Below are positions 1 through 7,868 of a stretch of 33,531 nt of DNA, one piece after another. The position numbers and the translations under genes are program-made. The DNA comes from Parafrankia soli. Its GTDB lineage: Bacteria; Actinomycetota; Actinomycetes; Frankiales; Frankiaceae. The notes below the pieces were generated by a model that did no database searches, was not told the origin of the DNA, and saw nothing but the letters and a program-made list of their open reading frames with translations. Location of the stretch: contig NZ_MAXA01000212.1 of the NCBI RefSeq assembly GCF_001854695.1, positions 42,540-76,070 of the forward strand. Direction: 5' to 3'. How positions within the stretch are numbered: position 1 is the first letter of the stretch; each line of letters begins with the position of its first letter.

Positions 1-67
1 CCCTCGGCCGTGCCGCGGTGTGTGTGCCGCACCGGCCTGGGCATGCCGTAGCGAGGAGGTGGTGCCC

Positions 68-1303
68 ATGGCGCGTCCGGCGTCGCCACTGGGCCCACCG
101 ATCGAGGTCGTGGAACCGGACCCCGCGGTGGCCGACCTGCTCGGGGTGCTGCGCCGCCACCTCGGCATGGATCTCGCCTGGCTGGGCCGGGTCGAGGGCA
201 ACCTGCTGGTGCTACAGGTCGTCAACGGCGACGCGGCCGGTTTCGGCATCGCGCCGGGCAGCACGATCCGCCGCGAGGCGGCCCTTTACACTCAGGTACT
301 CGCCCACGATCAGCCGGTCATCATCCCCGACACCCACCGCGACCCGCGGACCGTCGGCGCGGGCACCGTCCGGGTACTGGGTATCGGGGCGTACGTGGCC
401 ACGCCGGTCTACGACAACGACAACGACATCTACGGCATCCTCGGCTGCCTCGCGCACCAGCCCCGCCCGGAGCTGCGCGAACGCGACGGCCGGTTCCTCA
501 GCCTGCTGGCCGCGTTCCTCAGCGACGCCGTCATCGACCTGCACCGGGTGTGGGAGACGCGCAGCCGGGTCTCCCGGGTGATCAACGACCTCATCGACGC
601 CGGTGGCCCGCAGATCGTCTTCCAGCCGGTGGTCGACCTCTCCGATGGCGGCGTGGTGGGAGTCGAGGCGCTGTCACGCTTCCCGGGATCGACCGACGAC
701 CCGGAGGGTTGGTACGCCGTCGCCAGCAGCGTCGGGCTCGGCACGGACCTCGAGCTGACGGCCATCCGGCGCGCACTGACCGTGATGTCCGAGCTGCCCC
801 GCTCGGTCACCCTCGCCGTGAACGCCTCACCGGCCACCATCACCTCCGGTCTGGTCGGCCTGCTGGCCCCGTTCCCGGCCTGCGAACGACTGATCGTCGA
901 GATCACCGAGCACGAGTACTTCAGCGCCGACCCGGTGGTCATGCGCGGCATCCACGCGCTGCGCGCGCTCGGCGCCCAGATCGCGGTGGACGACATCGGC
1001 ACCGGCTACGCCGGCCTCGAACAGCTCATCCACCTGCGGCCCGAGATCGTGAAACTCGACTATCTGATCACTCACGGGATGGACGGCGACCCCGCCCGCC
1101 GCGCCGTCGCCGCCGCCATCGTGGACGTCGCCGCGGAGATCGGCGGCTGCGTGATCGCCGAGGGCATCGAGAACACCGCCGAGCTGCGGGTCGCCATCGA
1201 CGCCGGCATCGACTTCGGCCAGGGCTACCTGCTCGGCGCACCCGCCCGCACCGCACGCGCCGCCTGCGCCCCGGCCGTCGCACTCGCCAACTACCCCGGC
1301 TGA
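68..1303 (+). CDS. GAF-EAL cyclic-di-GMP phosphodiesterase
   Basis: A 411-residue cytoplasmic protein predicted to hydrolyse the second messenger c-di-GMP. Residues about 18-155 resemble a GAF sensor domain; residues about 175-400 are an EAL domain. The EAL signature is at residues 200-202. The usual catalytic set is present: NASP, the Glu of ITEHE, the DDIGTG pair, the Lys of VKLD, AEGIEN and the Gln of GQGY. An active enzyme is therefore expected. No GGDEF domain and no membrane helix are seen. The ATG at 68 is chosen because a GAGGAGG ribosome site lies about 8 nt upstream; the frame stays open further upstream without one. The GAF domain presumably gates activity by binding a small ligand, which cannot be named from sequence. 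It faces a small minus-strand ORF and overlaps its end by 13 nt. The family assignment is secure; the ligand and the cellular output are unknown. Confidence 0.93.
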   Translation: MARPASPLGPPIEVVEPDPAVADLLGVLRRHLGMDLAWLGRVEGNLLVLQVVNGDAAGFGIAPGSTIRREAALYTQVLAHDQPVIIPDTHRDPRTVGAGTVRVLGIGAYVATPVYDNDNDIYGILGCLAHQPRPELRERDGRFLSLLAAFLSDAVIDLHRVWETRSRVSRVINDLIDAGGPQIVFQPVVDLSDGGVVGVEALSRFPGSTDDPEGWYAVASSVGLGTDLELTAIRRALTVMSELPRSVTLAVNASPATITSGLVGLLAPFPACERLIVEITEHEYFSADPVVMRGIHALRALGAQIAVDDIGTGYAGLEQLIHLRPEIVKLDYLITHGMDGDPARRAVAAAIVDVAAEIGGCVIAEGIENTAELRVAIDAGIDFGQGYLLGAPARTARAACAPAVALANYPG

Positions 1304-1584
1304 CCCCCGCACGACGGGGCGCGAGCCGACGTACGGGGCCGGTGTTCCGGTGTTCCGCGGAACACCGGGTCCGGTTCAGGGGTGGCCGGTCTCCGGAGGT
1401 TGTCGGTGAAGAGGTCGAAGCCGCGGCTGAGGCCGCCGGGAGCCGACCAGGACAGGTGCGGCAGGATCCGGACGCGGGCGTCATGGCGCAGCGGATGGTC
1501 GGCCGGCAGCGGTTCGGGGTCCGTGACGTCCAGACTGTCGAAGTTCCAGGAGAGTTGGGGCTGCTCCGACGTGGATTCGGTCAT
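1291..1584 (-). CDS. small orphan protein, 97 aa
   Basis: I do not recognise this protein. The ATG at 1584 has a good GGAGGAG site about 8 nt upstream, which supports translation, whereas the frame open above it has none. The N-terminal 60 residues are acidic to neutral with aromatic patches (QLSWNFDSLDV, PHLSWSAPGG, RGFDLFTDNL). The last 30 residues are Pro/Arg-rich and encoded over a perfect palindrome, so the true folded part may be short. No signal peptide or membrane segment is present. Its end overlaps the convergent EAL gene by 13 nt. A leader-peptide-like role (FDSLDV loosely recalls FxLD leaders) was considered, but no modifying enzyme is nearby and the core lacks Cys/Ser/Thr enrichment. 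Confidence 0.55.
   Translation of the reverse strand: MTESTSEQPQLSWNFDSLDVTDPEPLPADHPLRHDARVRILPHLSWSAPGGLSRGFDLFTDNLRRPATPEPDPVFRGTPEHRPRTSARAPSCGGQPG
1347..1368. repeat. perfect 22-bp palindrome
   Basis: CCGGTGTTCCG is followed directly by its exact reverse complement, 11 bp per arm with no loop, between the 3' end of the EAL gene and inside the tail of the convergent small ORF. The left half-site CCGGTGTTCCG overlaps a further copy of its first bases at 1340-1350. It could be a bidirectional transcription terminator without a T-run or a protein-binding site. Confidence 0.6.
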
Positions 1585-1723
1585 CGTCAGGCTCCTCCGG
1601 CCGTTCCGTGCCTCGCACGACGGCGGCGCGCGACGACGGGGTGTCGGGATGGTGGGTCCAGGCAATCTGGACACCGGTCCTGGCGCATGCTGCCTGCTGG
1701 CCGGGGGGTGGGGCAGTCGAATG

Positions 1724-1788
1724 GGAAAAGTCGTGTTGACTTTCCGGGTTCTCCCCTATTCCAACGTCGACCTCGGCGGTTACCGCCG
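1724..1788. promoter_or_regulatory. two inverted repeats between TetR and the small ORF
   Basis: GGAAAAGTC (1724-1732) and GACTTTCC (1738-1745) form a short hairpin with one bulged A. CGGCGGT-T-ACCGCCG at 1774-1788 is a perfect 7-bp inverted repeat just 3' of the minus-strand TetR stop at 1797. The second is placed to terminate the TetR transcript; the first lies about 140 nt upstream of the 97-aa ORF and may be part of its control region. Neither has been tied to a known binding motif. Confidence 0.35.
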
Positions 1789-1796
1789 GCGGGGAA

Positions 1797-2741
1797 TCAG
1801 GCCGCGGCGGCGTCTGGTGGCAGGGTGGCGGCGATGCCGGACAGCAGCCAGTCGAGGCCCTGCTCGAAGGCCCGGTCCGCATGCCCGCCCGAGAGCGTGA
1901 GCGGTTCGGTCAGCACCTCGGCGAGCGCCGGGTGCTGTCCACTCGCCGCGAGCTGGTGCAGATGCTCGACGACGGCCTGCCAGCGCGGTTCGGCCGGCAG
2001 GCCGGGCACCGCGCGATCGACCGCGGGCGCTCCCGTGCCACGGTCGCGCTCGTCCCCGCCGCCACCCGCCCGCGCCGGGGCCCGGTCCTGCTCCGCGGCC
2101 AGGCGACGCTCAGGGGCCAGGTTCTGGTCTGGGGCCGAACTGCGCTCTGGGGCCGGGCCGTCGGCGGCGCACGCCTGTTGGCCCTCGCGCTTGCGCGCGG
2201 AGACCTCCCCGAGGATGTGCCCGATCACGAACGTGTCCACGGCCCGCAGGATTTCAATCCTGCGGCTGGTCTCCACCCGCAGGCCGGCGAGGGCCTCGAA
2301 CGACTGCTCGATGTGTCGCACGGCGTTCGGGCCGATGTTTCCGCGTTTCACGACGGACCGCAGCATCCACGTATGGCGCAGGCCCACTTCCCGGCTGCGG
2401 GCAGCGATGGCCCGCATCGCCGCCCGCCAGTCCGTGGGCAGCGCCTCGGTCAGGACGGCCTCCCCGGCGACCCGGTCGGTCATGAGGTCGAGCAGGTCGT
2501 CCTTGCTCGGGACGTGGGTGTAGAGGCTCATCGGCCGGGCGTCGAGCACGGCCGCGACCCGGCGGATGGAGACCGCGTCGAGCCCTTCGCGGTCGGCGAT
2601 GTCGATGGCGGCTCCGACGATCGCCGCGCGGGTCAGCCCGGGTCCGGGCGGCGCCGGCGGACTTTCCCACAGCGGGCCGAGTGCCGCACCAGGCCCGGTT
2701 CCCCCGCTCGCGGCGCGAGGTTCCGGCTGCCGGTCATCCAC
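1797..2741 (-). CDS. TetR-family regulator with long disordered insert
   Basis: A 314-residue transcriptional regulator, about 100 residues longer than a usual TetR protein. The N-terminal 35 residues are Pro/Gly-rich. The DNA-binding helix-turn-helix follows at about 37-85, with DAVSIRRVAAVLDARPMSLY and THVPSKDDLLD. The effector-binding region resembles the tetracycline-repressor C-terminal class. Between residues about 205 and 255 there is a low-complexity stretch with degenerate APERS/APDQN/APERR units and a Gly run, which splits the C-terminal domain. The downstream C-terminal part (WQAVVEHLHQL onward) again looks like TetR core, so the insert is probably a surface loop. It is the last of the minus-strand TetR/hydrolase cluster and follows another TetR gene by 92 nt. 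The ligand and targets are not deducible. Confidence 0.85.
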   Translation of the reverse strand: MDDRQPEPRAASGGTGPGAALGPLWESPPAPPGPGLTRAAIVGAAIDIADREGLDAVSIRRVAAVLDARPMSLYTHVPSKDDLLDLMTDRVAGEAVLTEALPTDWRAAMRAIAARSREVGLRHTWMLRSVVKRGNIGPNAVRHIEQSFEALAGLRVETSRRIEILRAVDTFVIGHILGEVSARKREGQQACAADGPAPERSSAPDQNLAPERRLAAEQDRAPARAGGGGDERDRGTGAPAVDRAVPGLPAEPRWQAVVEHLHQLAASGQHPALAEVLTEPLTLSGGHADRAFEQGLDWLLSGIAATLPPDAAAA

Positions 2742-2779
2742 CCGTCCAACACTAGCCGCGCGCGGCTTCGATCAGGTGC

Positions 2780-2792
2780 GACGTGAAACGTC
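2780..2792. promoter_or_regulatory. possible TetR operator half-palindrome
   Basis: GACGT-gaa-ACGTC is a 5-bp perfect inverted repeat 39 nt upstream of the minus-strand TetR start at 2741, in the 92-nt gap after the preceding TetR gene. The position suits autoregulation, but the arms are short enough to arise by chance in GC-rich DNA. Confidence 0.25.
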
Positions 2793-2833
2793 TGCCACGA
2801 TGGCTTCCACTCCTCGGAGCGAGGGATGGCGCA

Positions 2834-3472
2834 TCATTCGCTGGCGCCGGCCCCGCCCAGGACGACGGTGTCGATGACGGTGAGGGCATCGCTGATCGTC
2901 GCCGCCAGGTCTCCGCCGAGCAGATACCAGCGGGTCTGTGCGACGAGGATGATCGCACCCGCGGCGACTGCGAGCATCGCGGGCTCCAGGTCGTCGGGCG
3001 CCTTACCCAGCCGCATGCCAAGGAACTCGGCGAGGACGCCGTTGAACTCCAGGATGCTCACACCGAGCATCACCCGGGTGGCGTAGAGGCTGGCCTCCAC
3101 GACCTGGACCCACCGGGCGACCTCGGCCGAGTCCTCGGCGGCGACGACGTCCTGGACGGCCTGGCGGACCGAACGCATCGGCGCCTCGTCCGCAGGTCGG
3201 GTCGCCAGGGCGGTTGCGACGGCCTGTGCCCGGCGCCGGAGGACGGCCCGCAGGACATCGTCCTTGGCCGGGAAGTAGCGGTAGAACGTGCGGACGGAGA
3301 TCCTCGCGGCGGCCGCGATGTCGTCGACCGTCACCACGTCGAATCCGCGGAGCTCGAACAACTGGAGAGCGGCTGACTCGACGGCCCGGGCCGCGGCTTC
3401 CAGCCGGTCGGCCCGGGCCTGTCGCACACTCGGCGATGTCCGGTACGGCCGCTTTGCGCCGTCCCCAGCCAC
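2834..3472 (-). CDS. TetR-family regulator downstream of the CocE-type hydrolase
   Basis: A 212-residue TetR-type repressor. The helix-turn-helix lies at about residues 35-65: VTVDDIAAAARISVRTFYRYF followed by PAKDDVL, very typical of the family. The GTG at 3472 is preferred because an AGGAGG-GGGA ribosome site precedes it; the ATG at 3547 would add a 25-residue Trp/Arg-rich tail with no ribosome site. It lies 91 nt downstream of the secreted hydrolase gene on the same strand, so it may be cotranscribed with it or use its own promoter in the gap, where an inverted repeat at 3500-3519 could be its operator. Control of the neighbouring exported hydrolases is a reasonable inference but is not shown by the sequence. 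Confidence 0.87.
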   Translation of the reverse strand: MAGDGAKRPYRTSPSVRQARADRLEAAARAVESAALQLFELRGFDVVTVDDIAAAARISVRTFYRYFPAKDDVLRAVLRRRAQAVATALATRPADEAPMRSVRQAVQDVVAAEDSAEVARWVQVVEASLYATRVMLGVSILEFNGVLAEFLGMRLGKAPDDLEPAMLAVAAGAIILVAQTRWYLLGGDLAATISDALTVIDTVVLGGAGASE

Positions 3473-3499
3473 TCCCCCTCCTGCCCGTGCGCCCGTGAC

Positions 3500-3519
3500 G
3501 GTGGATCGGACCGTCCACC
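3500..3519. promoter_or_regulatory. inverted repeat upstream of TetR
   Basis: GGTGGA-8 nt-TCCACC sits 28 nt upstream of the TetR start at 3472; an inner CGGT/ACCG pair shares the same axis. Spacing and position fit a TetR autoregulatory operator. Confidence 0.35.
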
Positions 3520-3563
3520 ACCAGGCTAGGCGCCGGGCAGGCCCCACAGGCTCAGGGTCAGGG

Positions 3564-5231
3564 TCAGGCGACGGTCGGAAGGGTCAGGGCGGAGCCGCCG
3601 ACGCCGGTGGCGACGGTGACGTCGACCGGGGTCGGATTCTGGGTGAGCATCGTCGAGACGCCGCCGGAGACGCGCACGGCGATGCGGTGGCCGGCCCCGA
3701 ACTGCCAGTCGTCCGGCCGGATCGGAACGGTGAGGGTGACGGGTGCCCCGGTCGGCACCGGGGTGGGCACGACGCTCGAGATCCGGTGGCTGGCCCGGAG
3801 GAAGCCGTTGTTGACCAGCGTCTCGGTACCGTCAGGTCCGACGTCGAGCAGTTCGACGTAGAGGTTGGCGTCCGGGCCGGACAGCCTCGCCCGCAGCGTG
3901 AGCGTCGGGCGGCCGAACAGCGCCGTCGGTGCGGTGAGCGCGCTGGTCTGGAAGAGGACGGACCCCCCGGCGGTCGACGGATCCTGCGGCTGGTGGAACG
4001 TCCTGGTTCCGGCCGTCGGGCTGGCCGCTCCCAGCGAGCCGTCCGGGTTGAGGGTGAACGCTCGCGTGGTGGTGCCGGTCGGCCGGTAGCCGATGATCTC
4101 CCGCCATCCCGCTGAGGTCGTGCCGGGGCTGGCGCCGGCGTAACTGACCAGCGTCGGCCGGGGCGGGATCGGGACGTTGGGAATCCGCATCACCCAGTGG
4201 TCGAACCAGGCGAGTGTGATCCCCGGGGAGAGTCCTTCGGAGTTGCAGACCCGCCCGCAGCTCGGATACCGCAGCGGGGCCTGGTGCGGCCACTGGCCGT
4301 AGATGGCCCACGTGCGGCCGAGGGCACCTTCGATGTTGGTGAACTGGCCGGAGCGGAAGTACTGGTCGACCCAGCCGCCCATCGCGAAAATCGGGACGTT
4401 GATCGCATGATGACGGCCGACGAACGATCGTGACTGCCAGTAGTCGTCGTAGGTGGGGTGCGCGCGGTTGGCCGCGTACTCGGCCTCGGCGTTGATCGCT
4501 CCGCCGCTGATCAGCTGAGCGGTGTCGGGCCAGTTGTCGATGCTGCCGCCCTCTGTGGTCTTGATGCCACCCGGATAGATGACGTCGCTGTAGAGGTCGG
4601 CCGGGGACTGCAGCGGGGCGATGGCGACCAGGTGCGGAGGCTGGTTGATGGCGGCGGCGTAGGTCGTGTCACCGCCGTAGCTCTCGCCGGTCATTCCGAT
4701 CCGGCCGTTCGAGAAGGGCTGGACGGCCAGCCATTCGACCAGGTCGCGGGCATCCTTGCCGTCCTGGGGCGACATGGCGTGCTGCCAGGTGCCCCCTGAT
4801 CCGCCGGTCCCCCGCAGGTTGCAGACCAGGGCGTTATAGCCGTGGGTCGCGAAATAGGTGGCCTCGCTGGCGACGTAGCTCGCCCGTAATGCCGTATACG
4901 GAGTGAACTCGACGACCAGGCCGGGGAAGGTACCCACGGCCGGCGCACCGTTGGTCGCCGGCCGGACCAGGGTGCAGCTGAGCGGGGTGCCGTCCCGGGC
5001 CGGAACTGTGGTCTCGGTGGAGACGGTCTGATAGGTGGCCGGACGGTCGTAGTTCCACCAGGCCTGTGTGTCCGCCGATAAAGGCCGGGCGAGGACGGGC
5101 GTGGGCGGGGATGTCGACGGGGCGGCGATACCGGCCGTTGCGGACAAAGCCGATGCGGACAAAGATGCGGCGACCGCCAGAGCGGCGACCGGAGCGAAGC
5201 GGCGGATGAACGTTGGCGCACATCTGGCCAT
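3564..5231 (-). CDS. secreted CocE/NonD-type alpha/beta hydrolase (S15 family)
   Basis: A 555-residue exported hydrolase of the X-Pro dipeptidyl-peptidase/cocaine-esterase group. Residues 1-37 form a signal peptide: Arg-rich start, Ala/Val/Leu core, ATAGIAAPS cleavage region. The alpha/beta-hydrolase core has the nucleophile elbow GESYGG with Ser184. An Asp in MGGWVDQYF (about residue 285) and a His in YGQWPHQAP (about 315) complete the expected triad. An oxyanion-type NLRGTGGSGG motif is also present. The C-terminal third matches the beta-jelly-roll domain of the family. The ATG at 5231 has AAGGAG 5 nt upstream and puts the signal peptide at the N-terminus; the frame is open to 5246. The substrate (proline peptides or acyl esters) cannot be decided. 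It lies between the M28-like lipoprotein gene and a TetR gene on the same strand. Confidence 0.93.
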   Translation of the reverse strand: MARCAPTFIRRFAPVAALAVAASLSASALSATAGIAAPSTSPPTPVLARPLSADTQAWWNYDRPATYQTVSTETTVPARDGTPLSCTLVRPATNGAPAVGTFPGLVVEFTPYTALRASYVASEATYFATHGYNALVCNLRGTGGSGGTWQHAMSPQDGKDARDLVEWLAVQPFSNGRIGMTGESYGGDTTYAAAINQPPHLVAIAPLQSPADLYSDVIYPGGIKTTEGGSIDNWPDTAQLISGGAINAEAEYAANRAHPTYDDYWQSRSFVGRHHAINVPIFAMGGWVDQYFRSGQFTNIEGALGRTWAIYGQWPHQAPLRYPSCGRVCNSEGLSPGITLAWFDHWVMRIPNVPIPPRPTLVSYAGASPGTTSAGWREIIGYRPTGTTTRAFTLNPDGSLGAASPTAGTRTFHQPQDPSTAGGSVLFQTSALTAPTALFGRPTLTLRARLSGPDANLYVELLDVGPDGTETLVNNGFLRASHRISSVVPTPVPTGAPVTLTVPIRPDDWQFGAGHRIAVRVSGGVSTMLTQNPTPVDVTVATGVGGSALTLPTVA

Positions 5232-5371
5232 GAGGCTCCTTCCCAATCAGACGGCAGATGCTGCCATACAATTTGAAGAAGGTCACGACGGTCCTCAATT
5301 CCGCATACCGGATTCGACGGTCAGCATCCTGTTCTGGTCGCCGCTACAGCTGGTATCGACTGCCTCCGTAC

Positions 5372-7078
5372 TCAGGCCGGCGTGGTGCCGGGCAGCCCGG
5401 TGACCCGGGGCAGTTCGGCGATCGGGGGCAGCTCGGTCATCCGGGCGAGCAGCCGGGCCAGGAAGAGCGTCTGGCGATGCAGTAGGTCCCGGTCCAGCTT
5501 GTCGAGGTTGTCGCCCGGGGTGACCTGCAACAGGTAGGCCGGCCCGGTGATCATCGCGATGGTGGGGATGCCGAGTCGGTAGGCGAAGGTCCCCTCGCCG
5601 TAGAGGCCGTCCTGGAACGGCTTCTGGATGCCGGTGCGGGCCAGGTCGCTGTGGCGGACCTCGTCGGTGGCCAGCCGGCGCAGGGTCTCGCTGTTGCCCA
5701 CCGCGACGGCGACCGGCTCGGTGCGGCCGGTGGCGCGGTAGGGGCCGGTGCCGCCGTCGTCGTCCCAGGCCATGGCGCCGAGGTGTTCGACGGCGAGCGC
5801 CATGTCGATCCCCGCCGTGATGTCGGGGTGCTCGCGCAGCCACTCGTCCGGCTTCACGGTCGCCGTCTCGGCGGTCATGTGGCTCGGAGAGAACATGAAC
5901 AGCAGGTCGCGGCGGCGGGTGGCGGCCGGGAACCGGCTGAAGTACTCGGCGAGCGCGAGCAGCGCCGGGCCGCCGTTCTCCTCGAGCGCGTTCTGCCCGT
6001 CGGTGTGGGTGGCGACGAGGACGGTTCGTGGGTCCTGGCGCGGCCCGGCTCCTGGCAGGCGGGCCAGCAGGTAGTCGACGGTGGTGCGGCTCCGGTCGGC
6101 GTCCAGGACGAGGGTGGCGCGCACCGGCCCGCGGGCGAGCAGGCCGCGCAGGAGGGCGCCCTGCTCCCGGTCGACCCGCAGCGCCGGGAGGTCGGCGTGC
6201 TCCTGCTGGTGCGGGGTGTACTGCCCGGCGGCGAGGGCGGGTGACATGTCGGAGACCTCGATCATGCCGACGGCGCCGTGGGCGCGGGCGGTGGACAGGC
6301 CCGGCGCCGGCGGGACCCCCAGCCAGACCCGGGAGTAGTCCTCCGCCGCGAACTCGGCGCGGGCCTCGGGCGGGTGGACGTCGTACGCCAGGTCGGCGAG
6401 CACCGAGGCACGCAGCCGGGCCACCGGGGCGTCGACCAGCACGATCGCCCCGGACGGCGACCCCGCGCCCGGGACGCCCGGGGCATCCGGGGCTCCCAGA
6501 GCACCCGGGCCGCTCGCGGCGCCCGCCAGGCCGGCGCCGGCGGCCTGGTAGTCGGCTTCGGCGCCGGCGCCCAGGTCGACCAGCGGTCCCTCGACACCGG
6601 CCGGGCCGGTCTCCCCCGAGTACGGCCGGTAGTAGGCGACAGGCACCGACCGGGTCGCGCCGGTGGCGTCGGTGACCCGCAGCGACCAGGACCGCGCGAG
6701 CCACTGCGACAGCGGGGTCGGATGACGGGTCACCTCGAGGCCGTAGTCGCGCAGCTGTCGCTCGAGGTCGTCGATGTGGTGCCGGTGCGCCGCCGAGCCG
6801 GTGAACCGCGGTCCCGCCGCGGTCATCCGCTCGACCCAGCCCCAGAGCGTGTCGACGTCCACCAGGTCGGTGGCGGCGATCGGGCCCGGCGTGCCGGTGG
6901 CGAAGGGCCGGGGCGCGGCGGTGGCCGACGGGGCGCCGCCCGGATCGGGCGCCGGGCCGTCGCAGCCCGCCGCCCCGGTGCCGGCGACCGCGGCGAGCCC
7001 GCCGGAGGCCGCCAGCCGCAGCGTCGCGTCGAGGAATCCCCGCCGGCTGGCCGGCTGCCGCCCGTCCCGCGTCGTCAT
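5372..7078 (-). CDS. Tat-type lipoprotein with M28-like peptidase fold
   Basis: A 568-residue protein exported as a lipoprotein. SRRGFL near residue 11 is a twin-arginine motif, followed by a hydrophobic stretch and a GAAGC lipobox with Cys39. The middle resembles a PA-type insert followed by an M28 aminopeptidase-like domain. The zinc-site region reads HTDG then LEENGG where classical M28 enzymes have HxD and a DDN/ADN ligand. The usual EE pair is replaced by SPSHM, an EHLGA motif follows DMALAV, and the usual late His before DNLDKLD is absent. Metal binding may therefore use a different residue set, or the domain may be non-catalytic. A Gly/Ala/Pro-rich loop of about 30 residues is inserted near residue 175. 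It is 140 nt upstream of the CocE-type gene on the same strand; both products act outside the membrane, so joint peptide or ester breakdown is plausible. Confidence 0.8.
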   Translation of the reverse strand: MTTRDGRQPASRRGFLDATLRLAASGGLAAVAGTGAAGCDGPAPDPGGAPSATAAPRPFATGTPGPIAATDLVDVDTLWGWVERMTAAGPRFTGSAAHRHHIDDLERQLRDYGLEVTRHPTPLSQWLARSWSLRVTDATGATRSVPVAYYRPYSGETGPAGVEGPLVDLGAGAEADYQAAGAGLAGAASGPGALGAPDAPGVPGAGSPSGAIVLVDAPVARLRASVLADLAYDVHPPEARAEFAAEDYSRVWLGVPPAPGLSTARAHGAVGMIEVSDMSPALAAGQYTPHQQEHADLPALRVDREQGALLRGLLARGPVRATLVLDADRSRTTVDYLLARLPGAGPRQDPRTVLVATHTDGQNALEENGGPALLALAEYFSRFPAATRRRDLLFMFSPSHMTAETATVKPDEWLREHPDITAGIDMALAVEHLGAMAWDDDGGTGPYRATGRTEPVAVAVGNSETLRRLATDEVRHSDLARTGIQKPFQDGLYGEGTFAYRLGIPTIAMITGPAYLLQVTPGDNLDKLDRDLLHRQTLFLARLLARMTELPPIAELPRVTGLPGTTPA

Positions 7079-7152
7079 GGCCCTGGATCATGGCAGGTGC
7101 GCGGCCACCCGTCGCCACCTGACGGCTACCCGCGCGACACGGCGTGGTTCGG

Positions 7153-7767
7153 TCAGGAGGTGCGGGTCGGCTGCGCGAGGGCGGCGGCCGGGGACATCAG
7201 GTCACCGACGGCGGCGCGCAGCATCCGGCCGAGGTCGGCGTCCGGGACGGCGGCGAGCACCTCACCGCCGAGCACGAACCCGCCGGCGATCGCGCCGAGG
7301 GCGCACATCAGCCGCACCCGCAGCTCCACCGGGACGGTCTCGTCGGTGAGGATCCGCTGGAACCGCTCCTGCAGGTCGGCGTGGTCGGCGTCGTGGCTGT
7401 GGCTGTGCAGCCGCTCGAGCGCGCTGTGGTTGCGGATGTGGAACAGGAACAGCGACCGGTTCGCCAGCATGGTGTTGACGACGAGGTCGAGCAGCTGCGG
7501 CCAGCGCTCCGGGCGGGCCAGATCCGCCTCGAGGTCGTCGAAGCCCGCCCGGCCGAGATCGTGCAGACGCAGGTGCAGGGCGAGCAGGATGTCGTCCTTG
7601 CTCGAGAAGTGGTAGTAGAGCGCCGCCTTCGTGAAGTTCATCCGCTCCGCGATCTCGCGCAGCGACACCGCTTCGTACCCGGCGGTGCTGAACAGCTCCA
7701 GGGCCACGTCGAGGATCCGTTCCCGGGTGCTCTTCTCCCCTTCGGTGGGCGCGGGCGGTCTGGGCAT
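7153..7767 (-). CDS. TetR-family repressor of the adjacent DrrAB exporter (probable)
   Basis: A 204-residue TetR regulator. The helix-turn-helix spans about residues 30-60 ([20 protein letters not shown], then HFSSKDDIL). The C-terminal ligand-binding domain contains a His/Asp-rich segment ([11 protein letters not shown]) of unknown meaning. It is divergent from the ABC exporter genes, and two copies of an 18-bp TTACCT...AGGTAA palindrome fill the 101-nt gap. That arrangement is the standard one for a drug-responsive repressor controlling itself and an efflux pump; that part is inference. The start at 7767 has only a weak ribosome site (AGG about 9 nt upstream). A gap of 74 nt separates its stop from the lipoprotein gene downstream. 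Confidence 0.92.
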   Translation of the reverse strand: MPRPPAPTEGEKSTRERILDVALELFSTAGYEAVSLREIAERMNFTKAALYYHFSSKDDILLALHLRLHDLGRAGFDDLEADLARPERWPQLLDLVVNTMLANRSLFLFHIRNHSALERLHSHSHDADHADLQERFQRILTDETVPVELRVRLMCALGAIAGGFVLGGEVLAAVPDADLGRMLRAAVGDLMSPAAALAQPTRTS

Positions 7768-7801
7768 GATCTCAACCTACTTGACGACCTGACACGACGT
7801 T

Positions 7802-7845
7802 ACTTACCTTGCGACAGGTAAGTCAGCTTACCTGCTGGCAGGTAA
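7802..7845. promoter_or_regulatory. tandem TetR operators, TTACCT-type palindromes
   Basis: Site 1, 7802-7823: ACTTACCT-6 nt-AGGTAAGT, with 8-bp arms. Site 2, 7828-7845: TTACCTGC-2 nt-GCAGGTAA, with 8-bp arms. The two sites share the TTACCT/AGGTAA halves in an 18-bp frame and their centres are 24 bp apart, which is a little over two helical turns. They lie 34 nt from the tetR start and 23 nt from the exporter start, so binding would block both directions. Confidence 0.8.
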
Positions 7846-7868
7846 ATATTCGGCGGGACGGAGCCCGG

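Noticed and set aside
1291-1584. FxLD-type lanthipeptide precursor
   Set aside because: Only a loose FDSLDV resemblance, no Cys-rich core and no modifying enzyme in the window.
550-2523. Long open frame of 657 codons on the plus strand
   Set aside because: Arg/Pro-rich shadow of the EAL and TetR genes in GC-rich DNA; no domain, and it crosses two real genes.
3551-3568. TCAGGG triple repeat at the CocE stop
   Set aside because: Three short units near a stop codon in GC-rich DNA; no matching copy or function seen.
5295-7118. Open frame of 607 codons antiparallel in frame to the lipoprotein
   Set aside because: Same strand but different frame from the lipoprotein gene, with Arg/Gly/Pro-only composition typical of a shadow.
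7809-7868. Upstream 20-codon extension of the DrrA-type ATPase
   Set aside because: It would translate through the operator palindromes and has no ribosome site; the ATG at 7869 does.
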